From Streptomyces sp. DH24 (lineage in GTDB: Bacteria > Actinomycetota > Actinomycetes > Streptomycetales > Streptomycetaceae), in NCBI RefSeq assembly GCF_029813775.1, contig NZ_JARVKW010000001.1, positions 64,501 to 128,500 of the forward strand: a stretch of DNA of 64,000 nucleotides, written 5' to 3'. Below are positions 52,372 to 60,476 of the stretch, piece after piece (positions within the stretch are counted from its first letter, which is position 1; every line of letters begins with the position of its first letter). The position numbers and the translations under genes were made by a program. The notes beneath the pieces are model-generated. The model searched no databases and was not told where the DNA came from. It saw nothing but the letters and a program-made list of their open reading frames with translations.

Positions 52372-54105
52372 TCAGCCCGCGTACGGGTCCTGCACCTTGC
52401 CCGGCCGCGCGAGGAACTCGAAGTCGCAGCCGGTGTCCGCCTGGGTGATCTGCTCGTTGTAGAGCGCGCCGTAGCCGCGCTCGTGGCGCACGGGCGGCGG
52501 CGTCCACCGCGCTCTGCGGCGCTCCAGCTCCGCGTCGTCCACGTGGAGGTGCAGGGTGCGCGCCTCGACGTCCAGGGTGATCGGGTCCCCGGTGCGCACC
52601 AGCGCGAGGGGGCCGCCGACGTACGACTCGGGTGCGACGTGCAGGACGCACGCGCCGTAACTGGTGCCGCTCATGCGGGCGTCGGAGATGCGGACCATGT
52701 CCCGCACGCCCTGCTTGAGCAGGTGGTCGGGGATGGGCAGCATCCCGTACTCGGGCATGCCGGGGCCGCCCTTGGGGCCGGAGTTGCGCAGCACCAGCAC
52801 GCTGTCGGCGGTGATGTTCAGCCCGGGGTCGTTGATGGTCCGCTGCATCGTCCGGTAGTCGTCGAAGACCACGGCCGGACCGGTGTGCCGCAGCAGGTGC
52901 GGCTCGGCGGCGATGTGCTTGATGACGGCGCCGTCCGGGCAGAGGTTGCCGCGCAGCACGGCGACCCCGCCCTCGGCGGCGACCGGGTTGTCGCGCGGCC
53001 GGATGACGTCGTCGTGGTGCACCCGGGCGCCGGCGAGCTGTTCACGCAGGGTGTCGTGCGCGACGGTGGGCCGGTCCAGGTGGAGCAGGTCGGGGATCCG
53101 GGAGAGGAACCCGGGCAGTCCGCCCGCGAAGTGGAAGTCCTCCATCAGGTACGTCTGTCCGCCGGGCCGGACGTTGGCGAGGACGGGGACGGTGCGGGCG
53201 ATGCGGTCGAAGTCGTCGAGCGTGAGCTTCACCCCGGCGCGGCCCGCCATGGCGATCAGGTGGATCACGGCGTTGGTGGAGCCGCCGAGACCGAGGACGG
53301 TGGTGACGGCGTCCTCGAAGGCCTCCGGCGTGAGGATGTCGGAGAGCTTGCGGTCCTTGTGGACCAGGTCGACGATCGCCATGCCGGCCCGGGCTGCCAT
53401 CCGGTCGTGCCCGGAGTCGACGGCCGGGATGCTGGAGGCGCCCGGGACGGTCACGCCGAGCGCTTCGGCGGCGGCGGTCAGCGTGGACGCCGTGCCCATC
53501 GTCATGCAGTGCCCGGGCGAGCGGGCCAGGCCGCTCTCCAGCTCCTGCATCTCGCAGTCACCGATGAGCCCGGCCCGCTTGTCGTCCCAGTACCTCCACA
53601 TGTCGGTGCCGGAACCGAGCGTCTCCCCCCGCCAGTGACCCGGCAGCATGGGCCCGGCCGGCACGAACACGGCCGGCAGGCCGACGGACGCGGCGCCCAT
53701 CAGCAGCGCCGGCGTGGACTTGTCGCAGCCGCCCATCAGCACGGCGCCGTCGACCGGGTAGGAGCGCAGCAGCTCCTCGGTCTCCATGGCGAGCAGGTTG
53801 CGGTAGAGCATGGGGGTCGGCTTCTGGAAGGTCTCGCTGAGCGTGGAGACCGGGAACTCCAGCGGGAAGCCGCCCGCCTGCCACACCCCGCGCTTGACGG
53901 CCTGGGCGCGGTCGCGCAGGTGCACGTGGCAGGGGTTGATGTCCGACCAGGTGTTGAGGATCGCGACGACCGGCTTGCCGAGGTGCTCCTCGGGCAGGTA
54001 GCCGAGCTGGCGGGTACGGGCCCGGTGACTGAAGGACCGCAGCCCTTCGGTGCCGTACCACTGGTGGCTTCTGAGGTCCTCGGGACGCTTCTTCGGCGTG
54101 CTCAT
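52372..54105 (-). CDS. IlvD/Edd-family dehydratase (sugar-acid dehydratase, perhaps L-arabonate or a related aldonate)
   Basis: 577 aa, the length of sugar-acid members. Iron-sulfur cysteines lie in INPCHVHL, MGGCDKSTPALLMG and IGDCEMQELESGLARSPGHCMTMG. The ATG at 54105 overlaps the DHDPS-family stop; 54114 is an alternative start. Pairing with a DHDPS-family enzyme is the arrangement of L-arabonate/2-keto-3-deoxy-L-arabonate dehydratase pairs, whose product is oxidised by a dehydrogenase like that at 23542-25071. Galactonate or galactarate as substrate cannot be excluded. Confidence 0.87.
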   Translation of the reverse strand: MSTPKKRPEDLRSHQWYGTEGLRSFSHRARTRQLGYLPEEHLGKPVVAILNTWSDINPCHVHLRDRAQAVKRGVWQAGGFPLEFPVSTLSETFQKPTPMLYRNLLAMETEELLRSYPVDGAVLMGGCDKSTPALLMGAASVGLPAVFVPAGPMLPGHWRGETLGSGTDMWRYWDDKRAGLIGDCEMQELESGLARSPGHCMTMGTASTLTAAAEALGVTVPGASSIPAVDSGHDRMAARAGMAIVDLVHKDRKLSDILTPEAFEDAVTTVLGLGGSTNAVIHLIAMAGRAGVKLTLDDFDRIARTVPVLANVRPGGQTYLMEDFHFAGGLPGFLSRIPDLLHLDRPTVAHDTLREQLAGARVHHDDVIRPRDNPVAAEGGVAVLRGNLCPDGAVIKHIAAEPHLLRHTGPAVVFDDYRTMQRTINDPGLNITADSVLVLRNSGPKGGPGMPEYGMLPIPDHLLKQGVRDMVRISDARMSGTSYGACVLHVAPESYVGGPLALVRTGDPITLDVEARTLHLHVDDAELERRRARWTPPPVRHERGYGALYNEQITQADTGCDFEFLARPGKVQDPYAG

Positions 54106-55010
54106 ATCGACCATCCGGAGGCGATGGCGGCGACCTCGGCGCGCTCGCTCTCGGGCAGCGGCCTGCTCGGCGGGCGGACCTCGCGGCGGCACAGGCCGAG
54201 GGAGGCGAGGGCCTCCTTGACGACGGTGACGTTGTTGGCGGAGCCGTTGGCGGCGCGCAGTTCCTCGAACCGGCGGATCTGCTCCCAGACCTTCATGGCG
54301 CCCGGGTAGTCGCCCGCGCGCAGCGCCTCGATCATGTTCAGCGAGACGGACGGCGCGACGTTGACCAGTCCGGAGGTGAAGCCGGTGGCGCCCGCGGAGA
54401 AGTAGGACGGCGCGTACGGCTCGGCGAGCCCGGCCACCCACACGAAGCGGTCCAGACCGGCGTCCCGCGCGAACGCGGCGAACCGGGACGCGTCCGGGAC
54501 GGCGTACTTCACGCCGATGACGTTGGGGCAGGCGTCGGCGAGTTCGGCGAGGCGGGCGCCGGTGAGCTGCGGGTTGCGGATGTACGGCACGACGCCCAGC
54601 TCGGGCACGGACTCGGCGATGGCGCGGTGGTAGTCGACCCAGCCGCTCTGCGAGACGTAGGGGTGGACGGGCTGGTGCACCATCACCATGCCGGCGCCCA
54701 GGTCGCGGGCGTGCCGCGCGGAGGCGACGGCGGTCGGCACGTCGTGGCCGACGCCGACCAGGACCGCGCCCCGGTCGCCGGTCTCCTCGACGGTCAGCTC
54801 GGTGACGAGGCTGCGCTCCTCGGGGGTGAGGGCGTAGAACTCGCCGGTGTTGCCGTTGGGGGTCAGGGTCCTGATGCCGCCGTCCAGCAGCCGGCGCAGC
54901 AGGGCCCGGTAGGTGTCCCGGTCCACGGAGCCGTCCTCGGCGAACGGGGTCACCGGGATCGCCACCACGTCGGCCAGGGCCGCCCGCTGGGTCTCGAACG
55001 TCGATGTCAT
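54102..55010 (-). CDS. DHDPS/NAL-family lyase or dehydratase (probable 2-keto-3-deoxy sugar-acid enzyme)
   Basis: 302 aa. TIM barrel with LTPNGNTGEFYALTPEE and the Schiff-base lysine in NVIGVKYAV; YIRNPQLTG takes the place of the usual tyrosine loop. It is coupled on both sides (GntR before, IlvD/Edd after). The likely role is conversion of the 2-keto-3-deoxy acid made by the IlvD/Edd enzyme, either dehydration to 2,5-dioxopentanoate or aldol cleavage. Confidence 0.85.
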   Translation of the reverse strand: MTSTFETQRAALADVVAIPVTPFAEDGSVDRDTYRALLRRLLDGGIRTLTPNGNTGEFYALTPEERSLVTELTVEETGDRGAVLVGVGHDVPTAVASARHARDLGAGMVMVHQPVHPYVSQSGWVDYHRAIAESVPELGVVPYIRNPQLTGARLAELADACPNVIGVKYAVPDASRFAAFARDAGLDRFVWVAGLAEPYAPSYFSAGATGFTSGLVNVAPSVSLNMIEALRAGDYPGAMKVWEQIRRFEELRAANGSANNVTVVKEALASLGLCRREVRPPSRPLPESERAEVAAIASGWSI

Positions 55011-55675
55011 GCCTGGCCGTCCTCTCCCTGGGCCTCGGATTCCGCTGTGGGGAAGGCCCGCTCGACGAACGACGCGATGTGCGCGTGGAGGGCGCGCGCC
55101 GCGCCGTCCGCGTCACCTTCGAGGGCGAGGCGCAGTATCTCGCGGTGCTCGCAGGCCTCCCGCTCCCAGGAGGGGTCGGCGGCCCAGGCGACGGCGGAGA
55201 CGAGGGCCGCCTGGTCGCGCACCTCGTCCAGCATCCGGCCGAGCAGCGGGTTGCCGCAGGGCAGGTACAGGGCGCGGTGGAACTCCCGGTTGGCCAGGGA
55301 GCGTTCGGCGGTGTCCGTGGCTCCGTCGGCGCGGGTGAGCGCGTCCTTCGCGGCGTCCAGGGTGGAACCGCGCAGCACCGCCCGCCGCAGCGCCTCGGGC
55401 TCCAGCAGCAGCCGCACGTCGTAGACCTCGCGCGCCATGTCCGCGTCCACCATGCGCACCGTGACGCCCTTGTACTGGCTCATCACGACCAGTCCGGTGC
55501 CGGCCAGGGTCTTGAGCGCCTCGCGCACGGGGGTCTTGGAGACTCCGAACCGGGCGGCGAGCTCGGTCTCGACCAGGGCCTGACCCGGCGTCAACTGCCC
55601 GGTGAGTATGCGGCGTTTGATCTCCTCCAGCACGAACTGCGTGCGGGAGGGGATCGGCGTGGGCACAGAGGTCAT
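55007..55675 (-). CDS. GntR-family regulator, FCD subfamily
   Basis: 222 aa. N-terminal winged helix: EEIKRRILTGQLTPGQALVETELAARFGVSKTPVREALKTLAGTGLVV. The FCD effector domain (ANREFHRALYLPCGNP, EHREILRLALEGDADGAARALHAHI) carries the histidines that bind a metal and a carboxylate effector. First gene of the sugar-acid block, so autoregulation through the palindromes just upstream is likely. Confidence 0.92.
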   Translation of the reverse strand: MTSVPTPIPSRTQFVLEEIKRRILTGQLTPGQALVETELAARFGVSKTPVREALKTLAGTGLVVMSQYKGVTVRMVDADMAREVYDVRLLLEPEALRRAVLRGSTLDAAKDALTRADGATDTAERSLANREFHRALYLPCGNPLLGRMLDEVRDQAALVSAVAWAADPSWEREACEHREILRLALEGDADGAARALHAHIASFVERAFPTAESEAQGEDGQA

Positions 55676-55715
55676 GCGCGCCTCTCGGATCTCGCGTATC
55701 GCGTCTCATATATGA

Positions 55716-55728
55716 CGTACGAAGTACG
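55716..55728. promoter_or_regulatory. Palindromic site upstream of the GntR gene
   Basis: CGTAC-GAA-GTACG, preceded by CATATATG at 55708-55715; flanking bases extend the symmetry to 6 of 7 per side. It lies 41 bases before the GntR start, within an unusually AT-rich patch (55695-55760) that probably holds the promoter. Confidence 0.5.
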
Positions 55729-55857
55729 ACGCGTTGAAGGTAGAAAGGGCTTGCTGTTTCGTCAATGCTTCGAACAGAAGAAGACGGGGTGACCTCCGAA
55801 TCGGTCCCCTATCGGCGCCTTGCCCCTTGTGTCTGCTTTGCGGGTGACATGAGTGGA

Positions 55858-55888
55858 CCCCCGGGGACGGAGGTGCTGTCCCCGGGGG
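55858..55888. terminator. Terminator after the TIGR03086-type gene
   Basis: CCCCCGGGGAC (55858-55868), a 9-base loop, GTCCCCGGGGG (55878-55888): perfect 11 bp stem, 28 bases beyond the stop of the minus-strand gene. Confidence 0.75.
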
Positions 55889-55916
55889 CCGGAAATGCTC
55901 AGGTTCGTGCCAGGTG

Positions 55917-56516
55917 TTACGCGGGCGGCGTCCAGCCCGGGTCGCGGCCGCTCAGGCCCACCACGCGGTCCAGCAGCGGGGCGTCGGCCGGGACCGGGAC
56001 GGCCGGGCCGAAGATCTTGTTCTCGCCGGGCGGTTCCTGGGCCGCCACGGTGACGAAGTCGAGGGTGACCCGCAGCAGCGCCGGGTCGGGCTCGTACTCC
56101 TGGCCGGTGGCGCGGGCCAGGTCCCAGCCGTGGATCACCAGCTCGTCGATGACGACCGCGCCGGCCACCTCGCCGGGCAGGTCCACCCCGCCGGCGCGGG
56201 TCATGCCGGTCCAGGCGGCCGGGTCGCGCCACGCGCCGGCCAGCTCGTCGAGCACCTTGGGCAGCTCCTCGCGCCAGCCGGGCCCGACGTCCGGCACGGA
56301 GTCCTCCGGGCTGGTGTCCGTGGTGACGCCCAGGTCCTTGCGCGCGGCGTCGCGGAAGGCGACGGCGAGCCCGGTCAGATGGCCCAGCAGGTTGCGCACG
56401 GCGTACGCCGGGCACGGCGTCGCGCCCCCCAGTTGCTCGTCGGTCACGCCCCCGGCGAGGCGTGCCACGATCCGGGCCTGGGCCGCGAGGTCGGGGGTCG
56501 GGTTGGGGTCGGTCAT
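55917..56516 (-). CDS. TIGR03086-family protein (DinB-like metal-binding fold)
   Basis: 199 aa. ATG at 56516 with AGGAG upstream. PCPAYAVRNLLGHLTGLAVAF and VIDELVIHGWDLARATGQ supply the conserved His residues of the mycothiol-dependent maleylpyruvate-isomerase-like/DinB-like N-terminal fold. Enzymatic role unknown. It separates the pectin enzyme block from the uronate block and need not belong to either. Confidence 0.8.
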   Translation of the reverse strand: MTDPNPTPDLAAQARIVARLAGGVTDEQLGGATPCPAYAVRNLLGHLTGLAVAFRDAARKDLGVTTDTSPEDSVPDVGPGWREELPKVLDELAGAWRDPAAWTGMTRAGGVDLPGEVAGAVVIDELVIHGWDLARATGQEYEPDPALLRVTLDFVTVAAQEPPGENKIFGPAVPVPADAPLLDRVVGLSGRDPGWTPPA

Positions 56517-56686
56517 CAAGGCGCTCCTGGCTCGTCGGCGTACCTGGCGCGGCCGCCCCCGGAGAACGCGGGGCCCCGCTCGGGAGGTAGACCGACGGCG
56601 ACGCCGCGACTCATCGGTTCCGGCCCGGATTCCTAGGGCGTTTTCCCGATCCCCGCGGCACCCCCTCAGGGCCACGATGACCAGGC

Positions 56687-58039
56687 ATGAAGCACACCGA
56701 ATCGACGAAGTGGGCGGTGGCGCGCGTGCTGCGCGACCGGAACGCCGGCCTGTGTCTGACCGGGGTCGTGGTCTCCGGCTTCGGCACCTCCGCGCTGTGG
56801 CTGGCCGCCGGCGTCTGGGTCAAGGACCTCACCGGCTCGGACGGCCTGGCCGCGCTGTGCATGCTCGCCATGTGGGCCCCCACCCTGGCCGGGCCGCTGC
56901 TGGGCGCGCTCGCCGACCGGGTCCGCCGCAGGCCGCTGCTGATCGGGCTGAACCTCCTCATGGCCGCGCTGCTCCCGGCACTGCTGGCCGTGGACGCGCC
57001 GGACCGGGTGTGGATCGTGTTCGCGGTGCTGTTCGCGTACGGCACGGCGGGCGTCGTCCACGACGCGGCCGAGTCGGCCCTGGTCGCCACCGCCGTGGAC
57101 ACCACGCTGCTCGGCGACTTCAACGGGCTGCGCACGACGGCCACGGAGGGCATGAAACTCCTGGCCCCCCTGGCCGGCGCGGGCCTGTACACGGCCTGCG
57201 GCGGCCCGGCGGTCGCCCTGCTGGACGCGACCACGTTCGCCCTGGCCGCGGCACTGTGCCTGGGCCTGCGAGTACGCGAGGAGGCGCCTGCGGCGGGCGG
57301 GGGCGCGGGGCACGGGGACGACGCGGGCGGGCACCGAGAGAGCGACGGGCACCACGACAACGCGAACGACCCCCCGGGGCGCGGTCCGCGCCGAGAGCGC
57401 GCGGGCCACCGCGAGGAGCGCGCGGGCGTCCTCCAGGGTGTGCGTCACCTCTGGTCGCACGCCCTGCTGCGGCCGCTCGTGCTCGCCGGTGGGGTCACCA
57501 TGCTGTGTGCCGGTCTCGGGGGCGCGCTGGTCTACGCCGTGGTCGACGCCCTCGGCCGCTCCCCCGCCTTCGCCGGTGTGCTGTACGCCGCGCAGGGCGC
57601 CGGTTCCGTGGTGGTGGGGCTGGTTTCGGGACCGGCGATGCGCCGGCTCGGTGAGCGGCGGTTCGGGGCGCTCGGCATCGGCCTCTTCGCCGTCGCCCTG
57701 GCGCTGCGGGCGGTGCCGTCCGACGCGGTGGCCGTGGTGAGCGGCGCGGCGATCGGGGCGGGGCTGCCCGCGGTGCTCATCGCCGCGCTGACCGCCGTGC
57801 AGCGCGAGACGCCGGGCCCGCTGCTCGGCCGGGTCACCGCCACCGCCAACACCCTGGTGTTCACGCCGAACGTGCTGGGCCTGGCGGCCGGGGCCGTCCT
57901 GGTCGAAGTCGCCGACCACAGGCTGCTGCTGACCGCCCTGGGCGCGGCGCTGCTGCTGACGGCGGCGGCGCTGCGTCACACCCCGGCGGGCACCTCCCCC
58001 GCCCCTGCCGGCTCCCCGTCCGACACCAACCCCGCGTGA
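56687..58039 (+). CDS. Major facilitator superfamily transporter
   Basis: 450 aa, about 12 membrane segments. The cytoplasmic loop LLGALADRVRRRPLL is the family signature after segment 2. The central loop (57290-57430) is an unusual hydrophilic stretch rich in His, Gly, Asp and Arg. The last 27 or so codons (57961-58039) lie in DNA resembling the 3' end of the neighbouring opposite-strand gene, so the C terminus is probably acquired. Substrate unknown; exporters of this kind often handle drugs. Confidence 0.85.
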   Translation: MKHTESTKWAVARVLRDRNAGLCLTGVVVSGFGTSALWLAAGVWVKDLTGSDGLAALCMLAMWAPTLAGPLLGALADRVRRRPLLIGLNLLMAALLPALLAVDAPDRVWIVFAVLFAYGTAGVVHDAAESALVATAVDTTLLGDFNGLRTTATEGMKLLAPLAGAGLYTACGGPAVALLDATTFALAAALCLGLRVREEAPAAGGGAGHGDDAGGHRESDGHHDNANDPPGRGPRRERAGHREERAGVLQGVRHLWSHALLRPLVLAGGVTMLCAGLGGALVYAVVDALGRSPAFAGVLYAAQGAGSVVVGLVSGPAMRRLGERRFGALGIGLFAVALALRAVPSDAVAVVSGAAIGAGLPAVLIAALTAVQRETPGPLLGRVTATANTLVFTPNVLGLAAGAVLVEVADHRLLLTALGAALLLTAAALRHTPAGTSPAPAGSPSDTNPA

Positions 58040-58300
58040 AGCGGGCACGGTTGCGCCGTACCCGGGCCGCCGGCCTCCCCGACGTCCACCCCGAGCACAC
58101 CGGGACCGCCTCCCAACCCCCGCATACCCCCGCATCTCACGGCGGCCACCCCCCGTCACACCCCCGCGAGCACCTCCCGCACCGCCGCCAGGTCCCCGTC
58201 CGACGCCAACCCGGCGTGATACAGGCGCAGTTCCGTCGCGCCGAGGCGGCGGGCCTCCGTGACGTCGGCCGCGAGGGTGCCGGGGCTGCCGCCCATGCCG
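57961..58300. repeat. Diverged tandem duplication (offset 180 bp) of the 3' end of the unrecognised gene
   Basis: 57961-58080 and 58141-58260 align without gaps at 90 of 120 positions (75%). Similarity fades over the next 40 bases. The right copy contains the end of the minus-strand gene at 58156 (stop at 58156-58158). The left copy keeps the equivalent bases at 57976-57978 and now encodes the C terminus of the MFS transporter on the plus strand. Confidence 0.8.
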
Positions 58301-59319
58301 GAGACCACCGTGAAGTTGGCGGCGAGGACCGTGCCCTCGCGGGCCTCCCGGGCGAACGGGGTGAGCGGTCCCGGTCCGCCGGCGCAGGGCACGACGACGC
58401 CGTCCGCGACGGACAGGATGTGCGCCGGGTCGACGCCGGCGTTGGCGCCGCAGTGGTACGACACCGGGTCGGCGTGCAGCAGTACCTGGAAGCCCTCGGG
58501 CGCGGCGGCGCGCACCGCGGCGACCGCCGCCTCCTGGAGCGTGCGGGCCGTCGTGTCGCGCCACGCGCGCGTGGCGTTCGCGGTCGGCTCCCCGAGCAGC
58601 TTCCCGACCCCGGTCCAGCCCTCGTCCGAGGGCGCCCCCCGCCACACGGGTTCCAGCGCGGTCCGCACGGCCGCGGCCAGTTGGCCGGGGTCCAGGCCGT
58701 GTGCGCCGTAGCCGTCCCGGCAGGCCGGGCAGAAGCACAACGACATCAGGTACTGCCCGGCGTCCCCGAGCCCGACGCCGCCGGTCTTGTCGTGGGCGTG
58801 CAGGTGCGCCAGCCCGTACCAGCCGAGGGACTCCAGTTCGGTGCCCCGCGCGCCGGGCCGTACCGCCGCTTCGGCGGCCAGGTCGACGAGGTACGCGCGC
58901 GTGCCGGGCTGCGCGATGCAGGGCGCCCACGGGTAGCGGTCGCCGTAGGCGTTGACGACGGAGGTCTCCGGGTGTTCGGCGCCCAGGCGGGAGTTGTGCG
59001 CGAGGACGACCCAGGTGTGCACCTCAAGACCGGCGGACGCGAGCGCGTCGGCGGCCTCGCCGTAGGCGTCGCCGGGCGCCCAGTCGCCGGCCGGGTAGGG
59101 GCGCGGGGTGCGGCCCGTCCAGTGGTCGCCGGGCGGGTACAGCACGGCGGCGTGTTCGGCGGTGACGATCCGGTGCCGGGGGTGGCGGGGGGTCAGCGCG
59201 CGCGTGGAGTGGTAGGCGGCGGCGAGTGTCGCCTGCCGTACGCCGAGGCCCGCCACGAACTCGGCCGCCCGTGGATCACCGTTGACGTCCCAGGGGTAGA
59301 CGAATGCCGACGCCTTCAC
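58156..59319 (-). CDS. Unrecognised protein coupled to kdgD, with CFCPAC motif
   Basis: 387 aa, GTG start overlapping the kdgD stop (GTGA). I do not recognise the family. It begins KASAFVYPWDVNGDPRAAEF and has AAAYHSTRALTPRHPRHRIVTAEHAAVLYPP, WVVLAHNSRLGAEHP, a cysteine cluster in SLCFCPACRDGYGAHGLD and LLHADPVSYHCGANAGVDPAHI. Alternating strands and helices suggest a TIM barrel, and the tone is that of a glycosidase-like protein. There is no signal peptide. Tight coupling to kdgD implies a role in uronate metabolism. Confidence 0.8.
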   Translation of the reverse strand: MKASAFVYPWDVNGDPRAAEFVAGLGVRQATLAAAYHSTRALTPRHPRHRIVTAEHAAVLYPPGDHWTGRTPRPYPAGDWAPGDAYGEAADALASAGLEVHTWVVLAHNSRLGAEHPETSVVNAYGDRYPWAPCIAQPGTRAYLVDLAAEAAVRPGARGTELESLGWYGLAHLHAHDKTGGVGLGDAGQYLMSLCFCPACRDGYGAHGLDPGQLAAAVRTALEPVWRGAPSDEGWTGVGKLLGEPTANATRAWRDTTARTLQEAAVAAVRAAAPEGFQVLLHADPVSYHCGANAGVDPAHILSVADGVVVPCAGGPGPLTPFAREAREGTVLAANFTVVSGMGGSPGTLAADVTEARRLGATELRLYHAGLASDGDLAAVREVLAGV

Positions 59320-60275
59320 TTGCCCTCCTCCAGCAGCGCGTAGCCGCGCTCGATCAGCCGAGCGAGCTGCTTGACATGATCCTCGCCCGGTTCGTGCAGC
59401 GGCGGGCGGACCTCCCCGACGTCGAGTCCGCGCAGCCGCACACCGGCCTTGACCAGGGAGACGGCGTAGCCGCGGCCCTGGGCGCGCAGTTCGACGAGCG
59501 GCCGGTAGAAGCCGTCCAGCAGGCGGTGGACGGTGGCGTCGTCGCCGGTGCGCAGGGCGCGGTGGAAGGCGACGGCGATCTCGGGGGCGAAGCAGAACAC
59601 GGCGGACGAGTAGAGCGTGACGCCGAGGCCTCGGTAGGCGAGCTGGGTCTGTTCGGCGGTGGGCAGGCCGTTGAAGTAGAGGAAGTCGCCGGGTGTCTCG
59701 GTGCGCACGGCGCTGACGATGCGCTGCATGAGGTCGAGGTCGCCGAGGCCGTCCTTGAAGCCGACGATGCCGTCCGTGCGGGCGAGCTCGACGACGGTCT
59801 CCGGCGTGAACACGGCGTTGTCGCGCTGGTAGACGACGACGGGCAGGTCCGTCGCCGCGGCCAGCTCCCGGTAGTGCCGCAGCAGCCCTTCCTGGCCGGC
59901 GGCCACCAGGTACGGCGGCATGGCGAGGAGCCCGTCGGCCCCGGCCTCGGCGGCGAGGCGGGCATAGCGGACGGCGAGGGCGGTGCCGTAGCCGGCGCCC
60001 GCGACGACGGGCACGCGTCCGCCGGTCTCCTCGACGGCGGCGCGGACGCAGGTCTGGAACTCCTCGGGGGTGAGCGCGTGGAACTCGCCGGTGCCGCAGC
60101 AGGCGAACACGGCGGCGGCGCCGGCCTCGACGCCGCGTCGCACGTGCGCGCGGAAGGTGTCGGTGGCGATGCCGCCGTCCGGGCCGTACGCCGTGACGGG
60201 GAAGAACAGCGGGCCGCTGGGTACTGCGAGCCGGGCGGCGAGGGGGGCTGGCGTCACGGGCACTCCCGGTTCCAT
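59316..60275 (-). CDS. kdgD: 5-dehydro-4-deoxyglucarate dehydratase KdgD
   Basis: 319 aa DHDPS-family enzyme. FACCGTGEFHALTPEEF, LLAMPPYLVAAGQEGL, VVYQRDNAVFT, the Schiff-base lysine in IVGFKDGLGDLDLMQ and YFNGLPTAEQT are characteristic of KdgD. It dehydrates and decarboxylates 5-keto-4-deoxyglucarate to 2,5-dioxopentanoate. The ATG at 60275 has no Shine-Dalgarno; a GTG at 60257 with GGGAG five bases upstream is a strong alternative. Divergent from uronate dehydrogenase. Confidence 0.92.
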   Translation of the reverse strand: MEPGVPVTPAPLAARLAVPSGPLFFPVTAYGPDGGIATDTFRAHVRRGVEAGAAAVFACCGTGEFHALTPEEFQTCVRAAVEETGGRVPVVAGAGYGTALAVRYARLAAEAGADGLLAMPPYLVAAGQEGLLRHYRELAAATDLPVVVYQRDNAVFTPETVVELARTDGIVGFKDGLGDLDLMQRIVSAVRTETPGDFLYFNGLPTAEQTQLAYRGLGVTLYSSAVFCFAPEIAVAFHRALRTGDDATVHRLLDGFYRPLVELRAQGRGYAVSLVKAGVRLRGLDVGEVRPPLHEPGEDHVKQLARLIERGYALLEEGK

Positions 60276-60310
60276 ATTTATGATCTGCGTCTATATTTCT
60301 GAACACGCCC

Positions 60311-60340
60311 ACGCTAAAGCGCCCCCACGAGGGCGGTCAA
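60311..60340 (-). promoter_or_regulatory. kdgD promoter, mirror image of the uronate dehydrogenase promoter
   Basis: On the minus strand TTGACC (60340-60335), 18 bases, TAGCGT (60316-60311). The transcript would start near 60304, about 30 bases before the kdgD ATG. ATATTT occurs twice between them (around 60274 and 60293), giving an AT-rich island over the leader. Confidence 0.65.
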
Positions 60341-60389
60341 GCGCGGCAAGGCGCGACACGGCAGCGGATTCCGCGCTTCCGCGGGACAC

Positions 60390-60419
60390 TTGACGCCCGA
60401 CGGCCGCGCTCCTTAGCGT
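60390..60419 (+). promoter_or_regulatory. Uronate dehydrogenase promoter
   Basis: TTGACG (60390-60395), 18 bases, TAGCGT (60414-60419), with the transcript start predicted near 60426. Hexamers, spacing and the flanking CACGCTAA/TTAGCGTG bases mirror the kdgD promoter about 75 bases away. Confidence 0.65.
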
Positions 60420-60476
60420 GTCCAAGCATATGAATGGCGTGCGCGCATGTGCACGGCTGAGCCAAGGAGACCGAGG

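Noticed and set aside
56687..58039. His/Asp/Gly-rich central loop of the MFS transporter as a metal-binding domain
   Set aside because: Such hydrophilic low-complexity loops are common in Streptomyces MFS proteins, and no defined motif is seen.
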